Under the pieces are notes generated by a model, which made no database searches, had not been told where the DNA came from, and worked only from the letters and a program-made list of their open reading frames with translations. This document shows positions 8,983 through 17,456 of a stretch of 47,187 nucleotides of DNA, piece after piece. Source of the DNA: CANNDT01 sp945876205 (GTDB lineage: Bacteria; Acidobacteriota; Vicinamibacteria; Vicinamibacterales; UBA2999); NCBI GenBank assembly GCA_947503365.1, contig CANNDT010000030.1, positions 1 through 47,187 on the forward strand. The letters are read 5' to 3'. The translations under genes and the position numbers were made by a program. How positions within the stretch are numbered: the first letter of the stretch is position 1; each line of letters starts with the position of its first letter.

Positions 8983-11913
8983 CTAAAAGGTCGCGCGGAA
9001 CCCCAACTGAAGCTGCCGCGGCTTGTAGGCCACGTTGTCCTGCGCGACCGGCGCCCCGAAGTTTGCCGCACCGAGCGTCGTCACATAGTTGCCGTAGTTC
9101 ACGTGATTGAGGACGTTGAACATTTCGAGGATTCCGTCGACGGCGATGCGACCGCCAAAGGAGAACCGCCGAAGGAATCGCATGTCCACCCGGTGGAGCG
9201 GTCTGCCGACGAAGTCGTTGCGAGGCGCAATGATCCCCGTCGCCGGGTTGAAACGGTTCGTGCCGCCGGCGCCGGTGTTGCGGGTGTCGCCGCTGTAGGC
9301 GGTCGCAAACCGCATCCCGGAACCGTAGAAGTACAGGCCGCTCAGCTGGAAGTTGTACGGCAGTTCCCACACGCCATTGACCGTCGCACGATGACGCTGG
9401 TCTGTCACCGCGTATCCGTACTCGCCGCCCAGATCCTTCGCGGTCTCGAAGGGAACGGGCGTGTACTGCACGTAGCCGGTTGCCGGATCGATTGACGCGT
9501 TGACCGGACTCGGGTCGGCGTCCTTGAGCATCCCCAGCGTGTAGGTGCCGGACAGCTGCCAGCCGTTGAGGAACCGCCTGGTGATGCCGGTCTGCAGCGC
9601 GTAGTCGTTGGCATACCCATCCGTGCTCGCCCGCACGACGTTGACGAGACCCCAGTCGGGGAACGCTCGTCGCGTGAGATCCGTGAATGGATAGTTCACG
9701 CCGGTCGCCGGGTTGTAGGTCAGGTTGATGTTCCGGATGACCTCGGTGTTGCGCAGGCCACTGAAGACGAAATCTGCGGTGACGCCGATCTGTGTCCCAA
9801 TCTGCTGCTGGACGCCAACCGATGACTGCCAGCTGTAGGGGATATCCATCGACGTGCTGTTGATACGCGTCAGGTCGAGGCGATAGCAGCCGGCGGCATT
9901 GTTGACCGCGGGGCACGTTCGCGCGACCACCTGATCGTAGGTCGGCTCCGCGCCGTTGAACGGGTTCGACGCGAAGTCAGCGCGCCCGTCGTAGCGAATC
10001 TCCGGAATCACGGTCTGCATCAGCGCGTGGGTATAGAAGCTGTCGCGCGCGAACATCTGAGCGTAAAACCTTCCGACGCCGCCCCGGACCACTGTCGTAT
10101 CGGTCATCGAGTACGCAAAGCCCACCCGCGGCGCGATGTTGTTCCTGTCGGCGTGACGATTCGGCGGTACGAATGGCTTGATCTCGAGTCCAAGGTTCTC
10201 GGCGAAGGCGCCGACCTCCAGGTCGTAGCGGACACCGAGGTTCAGCACCAGCTTCGACGTCACCGCCCAGTCGTCCTGTAACCAGGCGCCCGGCATGTGC
10301 TTGGTCTCGCTCATCTGGGGACTGCCGAACGCCTTGCGGTACCGCACCGAGATCGGCGACAGCGCGTTGATGTTCCACGTCGACGGATCGTTCCAGACCG
10401 GGAAGAGCTGCTGGATGTTGGCAGGCACCGGACCGCCGCGCGCGTCGAGCCAGCCGCGGCAGTAGTTGCACCAGTACAGGTCAGTGATGTTGTTGTAGAG
10501 GTACTCGCCGCCGGCTTTCACATCGTGCCGGCCTTTCGCGTTGAACGAGTACGTCAACTCGTCGCGGATCGAGTACGTCGTCGGGTTGTAGTGAAACGGC
10601 GTCCGGCCCACGTCGGTAAGGCCTGGTCCGATCGAGAGGCCGTTATTGAGCTGGATCTTGCCGACTTTATCGTTGCCGATGAACGACGTCTCGTTGTTCG
10701 TCTGGCGATAGAAGCCGGCCGTCACGACGTTGACCGCGCGGTTGCTGATCACCTGAGTGACCTGTCCGCTCACGCGCATCATGTCCGCGACCTCATGGGT
10801 GGCCGTCGACGGGTGATCGGTGGAGCTGTTCAAGTCGAAGCGGTTCGGCAGCAACTGGCGCCAGTAATTGCTGCTGACGGTCAGCCGCCGCTGTCCGCCG
10901 AGATCCCAGTCGAGCCGCACACCCGCCTTGTCTTCCCTGCGGTTGCCGGTGAGGTCGAGGTTGAAGGCAGGCCACGGCGTCGTGAACGCGACAGCGCGTG
11001 GTTCGCGCTCGTACTCGTAGTGCCCGAAGATGTGGATCTTGTCTTTCCGGATCGGACCGCCGAAGGTGCCGACCAGCTGCTGATCCGAATAGGGCAGGAT
11101 GGTGTGGCGGATGAAATCCGCACCGCCCCACCGGGAGTTCCGGAAGTAGCCGGAGAGCGATCCGGAGGGCGTATTCGTACCCGATTTTGTGACCGCGTTT
11201 ACCTGAATGCCCGCCGAGCGCCCCTGCGCCGCGTCGAAGCGGTTCGAGACGAACTGGAACTCCGCGATCGACTCGCGGCTGAAGTTGGGATTGGTAAATG
11301 TCCCGGCCACGGTTCCCGTCACTTGCTGGCCGTCGAGGTTCAACTGATAGGTGCCCTGCACGCCGCCGCTGCGGCCCGTGCGGGCGACCGGACCGCCAGT
11401 GCCATTGGTCCCGACCTCGTTGGCGCGCGATCCCGGGGCCAGCATCACCAAGTCCACCCAGTTGCGGCCCGAGAGGGGAATCTCGGACAGCTGTTTCGAG
11501 TCGAGATTGGCGCCGACCGTGGACGATCGCACGTCGACGAGGGGCGCCTCACCAGTGACCGTCACTGACTCCTGCACGGTGGCCGGCGCCATCTGCATAT
11601 CGATGGTCGCGGTCTGTCCCACGAGCAGCGTGACGCCGGTTCGGTTCACGGTGGCAAACCCCGGCAGTTCCGCGGAGATACGGAAGCTGCCGATCCGAAC
11701 GGGGATGCGGTAGATGCCCGCTTGATCGGTGACCGTGGTAAAAATCGTGCCGGCCGCTTCGTGCACGGCGTTGACGGTGACACCGGGCAACACCCCGCCG
11801 GTCGTATCGCTGATCTTTCCGGTGATGACCGCTTCCTGCGCATAACCGATGGCAGGCAATACGAGGAGGGCGGCGAGCAGTAGGTTGTAGCGAAGGATCC
11901 CATGTGCTGTCAT
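8983..11913 (-). CDS. TonB-dependent outer-membrane receptor with carboxypeptidase-regulatory domain (Oar-like)
   Basis: 976 aa. The ATG at 11913 begins a signal peptide (MTAHGILRYNLLLAALLVLP). Residues about 30-110 form a carboxypeptidase-regulatory-like beta-sandwich (ITGKISDTTGGVLPGVTVNA). A plug region follows (LSEIPLSGRNWVDLVMLAPG), then a long beta-barrel ending in an aromatic residue (GFRATF) as expected for BAM insertion. The family imports large or scarce substrates using TonB energy. The Shine-Dalgarno GAGGTG overlaps the stop codon of the upstream amidohydrolase, with 7 bases between the two genes, so translation is probably coupled. The substrate is unknown; the neighbouring genes suggest one processed by an amidohydrolase and a flavoprotein. 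Confidence 0.92.
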   Translation of the reverse strand: MTAHGILRYNLLLAALLVLPAIGYAQEAVITGKISDTTGGVLPGVTVNAVHEAAGTIFTTVTDQAGIYRIPVRIGSFRISAELPGFATVNRTGVTLLVGQTATIDMQMAPATVQESVTVTGEAPLVDVRSSTVGANLDSKQLSEIPLSGRNWVDLVMLAPGSRANEVGTNGTGGPVARTGRSGGVQGTYQLNLDGQQVTGTVAGTFTNPNFSRESIAEFQFVSNRFDAAQGRSAGIQVNAVTKSGTNTPSGSLSGYFRNSRWGGADFIRHTILPYSDQQLVGTFGGPIRKDKIHIFGHYEYEREPRAVAFTTPWPAFNLDLTGNRREDKAGVRLDWDLGGQRRLTVSSNYWRQLLPNRFDLNSSTDHPSTATHEVADMMRVSGQVTQVISNRAVNVVTAGFYRQTNNETSFIGNDKVGKIQLNNGLSIGPGLTDVGRTPFHYNPTTYSIRDELTYSFNAKGRHDVKAGGEYLYNNITDLYWCNYCRGWLDARGGPVPANIQQLFPVWNDPSTWNINALSPISVRYRKAFGSPQMSETKHMPGAWLQDDWAVTSKLVLNLGVRYDLEVGAFAENLGLEIKPFVPPNRHADRNNIAPRVGFAYSMTDTTVVRGGVGRFYAQMFARDSFYTHALMQTVIPEIRYDGRADFASNPFNGAEPTYDQVVARTCPAVNNAAGCYRLDLTRINSTSMDIPYSWQSSVGVQQQIGTQIGVTADFVFSGLRNTEVIRNINLTYNPATGVNYPFTDLTRRAFPDWGLVNVVRASTDGYANDYALQTGITRRFLNGWQLSGTYTLGMLKDADPSPVNASIDPATGYVQYTPVPFETAKDLGGEYGYAVTDQRHRATVNGVWELPYNFQLSGLYFYGSGMRFATAYSGDTRNTGAGGTNRFNPATGIIAPRNDFVGRPLHRVDMRFLRRFSFGGRIAVDGILEMFNVLNHVNYGNYVTTLGAANFGAPVAQDNVAYKPRQLQLGFRATF

Positions 11914-11920
11914 ACGCACC

Positions 11921-13648
11921 TCATCGCGTTGCGGGTGGGGTCTGGCTGCCTGCGTCGAACACGGTCTTGCCGCCGACAATGGTCAGTACGGGTTTGATGT
12001 CCTTGATTTGATCGGCCGGCACGGTGAGATAGTCGCGGTCCATGACCACGATGTCCGCCAGCTTGCCTGGCTGGATAGAGCCGAGGTTGTCTTCCTGGAA
12101 GACAAAGAAGGCGTTCTTTCGAGTGTATGCAATCAGCGCATCCTCGCGGCTGATCGGCTGCCGGTTAACGACCGTCCCGCCCACCATTTTGCCCGTCACC
12201 ATGTAATGGAGCGAGATGAACGGCTGGTAGGGACTGAGGTTGAAATCCGTTCCAACGCCCCACATGATGCCGCTCTCCTGCACCCACCGCAGCGGTGGAT
12301 TGTCGAGCGACCGCTCGCCGCGAATCCGGTTGAAGATGCCGCCCATCACGGTCGGCCTCATGTGCACGCCGATATACATGCCGAGCTTCTTCATGCGTTC
12401 GAGGTGTGCCTGGGTGATCTGGTCCGAATGAAAGAATGCCCAACGCAGCGTCCTGATCGGGTACTGGCGATTGATCTGTTCGATCTGATCGAGGAACCCA
12501 TCAGCGGTTGCTTCAAGCGTGGTGTGCACGTGCATGGGCATGCCGGCCTTGGCCACCTCCAGCGCAATGCGGCCCCACTGGCGGAAATCATCAGCGGTTT
12601 GACTCGGCTTGACTTTGAGCATGTCATCGCTCGCGGGACCGTAGACGCCTTCGCCATACGCGACGGTGTCAAAAAACTGGTTTCCCCGAAACAACTTCAT
12701 CTGCGCGACCAGGGGCAGGTTCTTGTCCACCAACTCGGGAGTGTTACCGACGGCCGCTGAGTCCTGGCAGAACACACGGACATTCAAAGACCCCTGCTCT
12801 GCCCACCGGCGGTAGGTGTCCTGGAGCCAGGGCACGGCGGACGCGACGCCTCCGCCGCCTTCGCACGTCGTGGTACCGATCGTCGTCAGACCTGCGCGAT
12901 TGAGGTCTCTGATCATCGCCACATGGCTGGCTTCGATCTGCTCTCGAGTCCTCGGTTTCGCAAGGAGCCGGCCCTCCACCGGACGGACGCCATGTTCCAG
13001 GATGACGCCGGTGGCTCTTCCGCGTGCGTCACGCACCACCGCACCCTTGGGCACCCACTCCGGATCTGGTGCTCCGTCGAGAATGCCCATCTCCCGCAGG
13101 CCGCGGCTGTTCATGTACACCCGGAAATACGCTTCCTGAAGAAACACCGGGTGACTCGAGTCGATCTGATCCAGTTCCTCGCGCGTAAAGGGCTTCTTGT
13201 CGTCAGCGAATTGATCGAGGGTCCACCCCATCAGCGTGTAGACCCACGCGTCCGGAGCGATCGTCCGCGACTTGCCGCGAACCATGTCTACCGCCTGCTT
13301 CCGCGACTCGACACCATCCAGCCGCACTTCTTCCACCCATGTCGATCCCTCGCGCATGTAGTGGCCATGGTGGTCGATGAGCCCGGGGATTACGGCTTTC
13401 CCGCGGAGATCGATTCGTCGCGTGTTCGGACCGGCGAGGCGGCCGACCTCCTGACTAGTGCCGACCGCGATGATTCGATCGCCTCGGATGGCCACGGCTT
13501 GGGCGATCGAGAAGCGTTCGTCGACAGTGATGATCTTTCCGTTAGACAAGATCAGGTCTGGCGCAGCCTGTTGCGCACGCAACAGGGTCCCATCCGAGAT
13601 GCAACACAGGAGGCCGATGACCGCCAGGCTCGCAGCTGTCCGACTCAT
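11921..13648 (-). CDS. Exported amidohydrolase (YtcJ / Amidohydro_3 type)
   Basis: 575 aa. The start at 13648 gives a signal peptide (MSRTAASLAVIGLLCC then ISDGTLLRAQ) and has AAAGAGGA-like Shine-Dalgarno sequence upstream; the frame stays open upstream only because it overlaps the cytochrome gene. The metal site DxHxH is seen in VIPGLIDHHGHYM, with further ligand candidates in MHVHTTLEATADG and FFHSDQ and an acidic residue in GVGTDFNLSPYQPF. YtcJ-like enzymes hydrolyse amide or formyl bonds using Zn; the specificity is not readable. A cysteine in the LLCC stretch allows lipoprotein processing. It is the third gene of the operon. Confidence 0.88.
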   Translation of the reverse strand: MSRTAASLAVIGLLCCISDGTLLRAQQAAPDLILSNGKIITVDERFSIAQAVAIRGDRIIAVGTSQEVGRLAGPNTRRIDLRGKAVIPGLIDHHGHYMREGSTWVEEVRLDGVESRKQAVDMVRGKSRTIAPDAWVYTLMGWTLDQFADDKKPFTREELDQIDSSHPVFLQEAYFRVYMNSRGLREMGILDGAPDPEWVPKGAVVRDARGRATGVILEHGVRPVEGRLLAKPRTREQIEASHVAMIRDLNRAGLTTIGTTTCEGGGGVASAVPWLQDTYRRWAEQGSLNVRVFCQDSAAVGNTPELVDKNLPLVAQMKLFRGNQFFDTVAYGEGVYGPASDDMLKVKPSQTADDFRQWGRIALEVAKAGMPMHVHTTLEATADGFLDQIEQINRQYPIRTLRWAFFHSDQITQAHLERMKKLGMYIGVHMRPTVMGGIFNRIRGERSLDNPPLRWVQESGIMWGVGTDFNLSPYQPFISLHYMVTGKMVGGTVVNRQPISREDALIAYTRKNAFFVFQEDNLGSIQPGKLADIVVMDRDYLTVPADQIKDIKPVLTIVGGKTVFDAGSQTPPATR

Positions 13649-13665
13649 GACGTGTCCTCTTTCCA

Positions 13666-14256
13666 TCAACTCGTAGGCCATACGTGGCATGTCGTGCACG
13701 CGGTGCTCGCCTTCTGGGCCTGGTGACAGCCGATGCAGCTCGACATACCGGTGACGGCTGTCACCGCCGACATCGCGTCCATCTCGCCGGCATTGCCGTG
13801 GCATTGGGCGCATGGCATCCCTGCCTGCAAATGCTTGCGATGCGTCCACGTCACGCCGGGAAGTACCTGGTAGACACGCACCCAGGGAATCGGCTGGTTG
13901 GAGCCCGCCATCTCCGTCAGCTTCACGATCGCCGGTCGATCCTTCGCGACGGTCGTATGGCATCCCATGCAGGTCGCGGATGCTGGAAACGTCATCTGCG
14001 CACCTGGCTCTGGATTGGTGTGACACATCTGGCACCTCAGTCCGCGGCTGACGTGCGTCTTGTGGCTGAACGGCAGCGGCTGCTCGGGCGCTGGATGCGG
14101 TGCGATGTTGGCGGGAACCGCGAAAGGTGCCGCCGGCGCGACCTGCCTGTCCTGAGCGAGCGGAGCGAGTCGAGAGGGCTGCGCACGGACGACACCCGTC
14201 ACCACCAGCATGACCAGCGCGGCAATCAACGCGAAGAGAATGGCGGGCTTCTTCAT
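13666..14256 (-). CDS. Periplasmic pentaheme cytochrome c
   Basis: 196 aa. An N-terminal hydrophobic signal (ILFALIAALVMLVVTGVV) is followed by five CxxCH haem-c motifs: CQMCH, CMGCH, CAQCH, CIGCH and CTTCH. Two further histidines with HKTH and HRKH spacing resemble the distal ligands of cytochrome c3/c7-type proteins. The start codon ATG overlaps the stop of the upstream flavoprotein as ATGA, so the two proteins are made together. I infer that this cytochrome accepts electrons from that oxidoreductase. No quinol dehydrogenase or terminal reductase is visible in the window. Confidence 0.9.
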   Translation of the reverse strand: MKKPAILFALIAALVMLVVTGVVRAQPSRLAPLAQDRQVAPAAPFAVPANIAPHPAPEQPLPFSHKTHVSRGLRCQMCHTNPEPGAQMTFPASATCMGCHTTVAKDRPAIVKLTEMAGSNQPIPWVRVYQVLPGVTWTHRKHLQAGMPCAQCHGNAGEMDAMSAVTAVTGMSSCIGCHQAQKASTACTTCHVWPTS

Positions 14257-15896
14257 GCGGTGCGCCCCTTGTTGACGACGACCTCGAGACTCGTGCCCGC
14301 GTCTTCGAGGATCGCCGCAGCGGCGCCCCGGCCGGGATTGCCGCTCACTGAGCCGCCCGATCCAGTACAGCCGCCCGTGAGGTACAGCCCCGGGATCTTC
14401 GTGCGATACGCCATCGTCTGATTGAAGCGTCGATCGCCGGCGTGCACGCTGCCCCGCCACATGGCGGGGTTCATCCGCTCGATGTCGAGCGGACTGAAGA
14501 GCGCCTTCGCGAGCACCTTCTCACGCGTGATGTTGGTCGTCAACTTCATGTAATAGGTCAGGAGCTTGTCGGCAACCTGCTCCTTGACCGTGTCCCACTG
14601 TTTCGCGCCGCCCTTGAGCTCGTACGGCAGCGTGCCTTCGATTTTCAGCGTCGCCATCCCGGCCGGCGCGCGGGTCGGATCGGCGGACGAGGGCGTGACG
14701 ATCTGGAGCGGGATGTCATCGAGCGCGAGCAGTTCACCACGCGCACGATCGGCATTGAGACCGAAGATGCTCTCGGGACGCTGAAGGATCGCCGCTTCGG
14801 CACTCGTCGTCGTGCCCCCGCTGGCCATCGCGTACTTCGGGCTTTCCGATAACGCGAAGTGGAAGGCGAACATCGAGTGCTCGGGCACCCACAACTCGGT
14901 GCGGTCGACGAACTCGTCGCCCCAGAGCTCGCGTGGCGCCATGTCGATCAGGTGCTTGACGTGGATCGTCGAGACCACGGCTTTCTGGGCACGGTAGCGG
15001 CTGCCGTCTGCGCATTCGACGCCCACGCATTTACCGCTTTCGACGATGAGGCGCGTGACGCCCTTGTTGGTGAGGATGACTCCGTGGTTCGCCTCGATGA
15101 GCCGGCCGAGCGCGATGGTCAGCATGCCCGACCCGCCCTTGGGCATCGGACGTCCATCGAGCTGTCCCATCATCGCGAATGCCTGGGTACCGCTGCCAGG
15201 ATCGCTCCCTGGCACCGCGCCAAAGTGACCGCCCGCGAGACCGGCGGCCTGCATGTGAGGGCTCTCCCACACCTGCCGGCCTGCGTCGTAGCCGGACATC
15301 GAACCCAGGCGCTCAAACAGGATCGCCTCGCGCATCTTCGCCCGGTCGGCCGGCGCCGCCGCGAGATATTTCGCGCGGAGCGGGAGCAGACGCCTGAAGG
15401 TGGCCGCGTCCTTCTTCGACACACGTTCGATCGTGGCAGCCGTGCGCTCCGGATCTTTCAGAAACACGGTGAGCGAGGCGCCATCGAGGAAGGGGTAGTG
15501 CATGACGACTTCCGGATCGGTCCATTCGTATCCGTAATCGCGAAGAGGCAGCTCGTTGTTGCGCATCGCCGGATTGTTCAGAAATCCGCCGTGGTTGCTG
15601 GAGCAGAGATCCTGCTTGAACCCCGGCAGAAGGATCTCCGCCGTCTTGGCCCCGCCGCCGATCAGCGCGCGGCCTTCGAGCACCAGGACCTTGAAGCCGG
15701 CCTTCGCCACATATGCGGCGCACACCAGGGCGTTATGACCGGCGCCCGCGAACACGTAGTCGAACGGTTCCGCTGGGGCAACTGGTCGCGAACCCTGTTG
15801 GGCGTCCGCGTGCGCCGTTCCACCGGCCAAATGAGTCAGCGCAACGGGTGCGAGCGCCGCCGCTTTCACGAAGTCGCGGCGAGTAATCGAGGTCAT
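14253..15896 (-). CDS. TAT-exported FAD-dependent oxidoreductase, phytoene desaturase / PYROXD2 family
   Basis: 547 aa. A twin-arginine signal (ITRRDFVKAAALAPVALTHL) starts the protein, indicating export folded with cofactor. The FAD Rossmann motif is modified to FAGAGHNALVCAAYVAKAG, followed by VLVLEGR; the GGGAKT segment and the C-terminal LYLTGGCTGSGGSVSGNPG block match the phytoene desaturase / PYROXD2 / amine oxidase fold. These enzymes dehydrogenate carbon-carbon or carbon-nitrogen bonds. The Shine-Dalgarno AGGGAG lies just upstream of the ATG at 15896. First gene of the operon, and overlapping the pentaheme cytochrome gene, which suggests a periplasmic dehydrogenase with a dedicated electron acceptor. 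Substrate unknown. Confidence 0.88.
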   Translation of the reverse strand: MTSITRRDFVKAAALAPVALTHLAGGTAHADAQQGSRPVAPAEPFDYVFAGAGHNALVCAAYVAKAGFKVLVLEGRALIGGGAKTAEILLPGFKQDLCSSNHGGFLNNPAMRNNELPLRDYGYEWTDPEVVMHYPFLDGASLTVFLKDPERTAATIERVSKKDAATFRRLLPLRAKYLAAAPADRAKMREAILFERLGSMSGYDAGRQVWESPHMQAAGLAGGHFGAVPGSDPGSGTQAFAMMGQLDGRPMPKGGSGMLTIALGRLIEANHGVILTNKGVTRLIVESGKCVGVECADGSRYRAQKAVVSTIHVKHLIDMAPRELWGDEFVDRTELWVPEHSMFAFHFALSESPKYAMASGGTTTSAEAAILQRPESIFGLNADRARGELLALDDIPLQIVTPSSADPTRAPAGMATLKIEGTLPYELKGGAKQWDTVKEQVADKLLTYYMKLTTNITREKVLAKALFSPLDIERMNPAMWRGSVHAGDRRFNQTMAYRTKIPGLYLTGGCTGSGGSVSGNPGRGAAAAILEDAGTSLEVVVNKGRTA

Positions 15897-15952
15897 GTCT
15901 CACTCCCTGGACAAAGACGTGCTTGGATTCGGGGCGTCCCGTCAGGGTCGAC

Positions 15953-15958
15953 ATTATA
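15953..15958 (-). promoter_or_regulatory. Candidate -10 box of the flavoprotein operon
   Basis: Read on the minus strand this is a perfect TATAAT, 57 bases upstream of the ATG at 15896. The -35 region at the usual spacing is poor, and the GATT...AATC palindrome covers it, so the promoter may need an activator or be repressed by the divergent GntR protein. The promoter call rests on sequence match alone. Confidence 0.5.
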
Positions 15959-15965
15959 TGGACTA

Positions 15966-15989
15966 TTAGATTTAATGTACCTAATCAAA
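15966..15989. promoter_or_regulatory. Candidate GntR operator 1
   Basis: Imperfect inverted repeat TTAGATT-N10-AATCAAA (six of seven arm positions pair), in an AT-rich island between divergent genes in an otherwise GC-rich region. It covers the -35 area of the TATAAT box on the minus strand. It shares its GATT/AATC core with a second palindrome 11 bases further right. Binding by the adjacent GntR/FCD regulator is inferred. Confidence 0.45.
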
Positions 15990-16000
15990 TATTATTTTCA

Positions 16001-16013
16001 GATTACGTGAATC
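16001..16013. promoter_or_regulatory. Candidate GntR operator 2
   Basis: Inverted repeat GATT-N5-AATC (GATTACGTGAATC) located 21 bases before the regulator start codon, so binding here could autoregulate the gntR-type gene. The spacing differs from that of operator 1, which weakens the case that both are sites for one protein. Confidence 0.4.
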
Positions 16014-16033
16014 TCTCGTATACAAGGACGCCA

Positions 16034-16768
16034 ATGGTGGATTCAAACCTGACGTCGACAATTCCGATGAATCTACGGGCCTATCTGGGACTTCGGGCAG
16101 AGATCCTGGCCTCCCGGTTACGGCCCGGCGAGCGGTTGAAAATTCAGCAACTCTGCTCGCGCCTCAAGGTCAGTCCCGGAGCGGTGCGCGAAAGCCTGGC
16201 GAGTCTCTGCGCGGAAGGGTTCGTCGTCTCCGAACCGTGGAAAGGTTTTCGAGTCGCCCCCATCAGCGTCGAGGATCTCGACGACCTGACGCGGACTCGC
16301 CTCACGATCGACATCATCTGCTTGCGGCAGTCCATCGAAGGGGGCGGCATCGAGTGGGAGACTCAGCTGGTGGCCGCTGACCACCGCCTCTCGCGTCTGT
16401 CTCAGCAGATCGGCCCCGACGGTCTTCAGGCGAGTGATGAGTGGGCGGAAGCGCATGCTCACTATCACTTGAGTCTCGTCGCCGCGTGTGGCAGCCCGTC
16501 GCTGCTGCACGTGCGTCAGGGGTTGTTCGCGCAATCGGAACGCTACCGCCGTCTCTCTCTGACTCCTCGCCCCGGGCGCGATCTCGACGCGGAGCATCGT
16601 GCGATGGCGCGCGCCGCACTCGACCGGGATGCCGATCGAGCGTGCATCCTGATGTCGGACCACCTGCTGATGACGCCATTCCTAGTGCGGAGATTCACGG
16701 AACACTTCGACAAACTGGCCGTCAACGACGACGCCAGCGCCCCCAGTCGGGCGCTCCGCGGCCGATAA
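16034..16768 (+). CDS. GntR family transcriptional regulator, FadR/FCD subfamily
   Basis: 244 aa. I place the start at the ATG at 16034 because AAGGA lies 5 bases upstream; the open frame continues upstream without a ribosome site. Residues about 15-75 form the winged helix (LRPGERLKIQQLCSRLKVSPGAVRESLASL, quoted here as the span between LRPGERLK and ESLASL), and EGFVVSEPWKGFRV is the wing. The remainder is a helical FCD ligand-binding domain with candidate metal/ligand histidines in HAHYHLSLV and DAEHRAMARA. FCD regulators sense carboxylates or amino-acid-like molecules. It is divergent from the five-gene flavoprotein operon and is the obvious candidate to control it. Confidence 0.9.
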   Translation: MVDSNLTSTIPMNLRAYLGLRAEILASRLRPGERLKIQQLCSRLKVSPGAVRESLASLCAEGFVVSEPWKGFRVAPISVEDLDDLTRTRLTIDIICLRQSIEGGGIEWETQLVAADHRLSRLSQQIGPDGLQASDEWAEAHAHYHLSLVAACGSPSLLHVRQGLFAQSERYRRLSLTPRPGRDLDAEHRAMARAALDRDADRACILMSDHLLMTPFLVRRFTEHFDKLAVNDDASAPSRALRGR

Positions 16769-16886
16769 GGTCGCGTCATCGCGGTCGATTCACACCTCAG
16801 CAGTACAAGGTCACGCACCAACCGACTTTTTGTCTTACTCTGGTAAGTAGCTCCGTTCCCGACAACCCGAATGGCTGAGGCAACCC

Positions 16887-17456
16887 GTGTTGCGAATTTG
16901 TGCCGTGGCGTCTGCGCTGGCGCTGTGCTGTGCAGTTCCGGCGAAGGCCACCACCTACCTGCCCGTCACGTTCGATGAGCTCGTCACGCGCGCCGACGTG
17001 ATCTTCGTCGGCGAGGTCGTGGACGTCCGCCCTTTCGCGCTCGACACCCGTGACGGCGAAATCATCAAGACCCGCGTCACGTTCAGGGTGTCGGACCCGC
17101 TCTTTGGAACCACCAGCCTCGTGGAAGTCTTCGATTTCCTCGGCGGCGAAATGAACGGCGTCGGCATGGCGGTCGCGGAGATGCCCAGGTTCACCGTCGG
17201 TGATCGTCGCGTGATGTTTGCACGCCGCGAACGGAGCATCAATCCCATCGTCGGCTTCACGCAGGGGCTGCTGCGCGTCACCCGCGATGTGAACGGCGTG
17301 GATCGGATCTCGACGATCGAGGGCGCACCCCTCTCTTCGCCGGAGAGCATCGGCACGCGGGCACCCGGTGTCGCCCTCGCGCCGGCAGCGCCGATGCGGC
17401 TCTCGGACCTGCGTGACCGCATCACTCGCGCGCTGGTCGCGGCGCGACGCCAATGA
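16887..17456 (+). CDS. Secreted protein of unknown function, coupled to a metalloprotease
   Basis: 189 aa from a GTG at 16887, with TGAGG 6 bases upstream. A signal peptide (ICAVASALALCCAVPAKA) precedes a predicted beta-rich region (YLPVTFDELVTRADVIFVGE, KTRVTFRVSDPLFG). I do not recognise the family. Its stop overlaps the start of the matrixin gene as ATGA, so the two products are made in step. An accessory, inhibitor or substrate role for the protease is possible but unproven. Confidence 0.75.
   Translation: MLRICAVASALALCCAVPAKATTYLPVTFDELVTRADVIFVGEVVDVRPFALDTRDGEIIKTRVTFRVSDPLFGTTSLVEVFDFLGGEMNGVGMAVAEMPRFTVGDRRVMFARRERSINPIVGFTQGLLRVTRDVNGVDRISTIEGAPLSSPESIGTRAPGVALAPAAPMRLSDLRDRITRALVAARRQ

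Noticed and set aside
10297..11568. 423-codon plus-strand frame inside the TonB receptor region
   Set aside because: Antisense shadow of the receptor coding sequence in GC-rich DNA; no domain signature.
13649..14035. N-terminal extension of the amidohydrolase
   Set aside because: It runs antisense-frame through the cytochrome gene; the signal peptide and ribosome site place the start at 13648.
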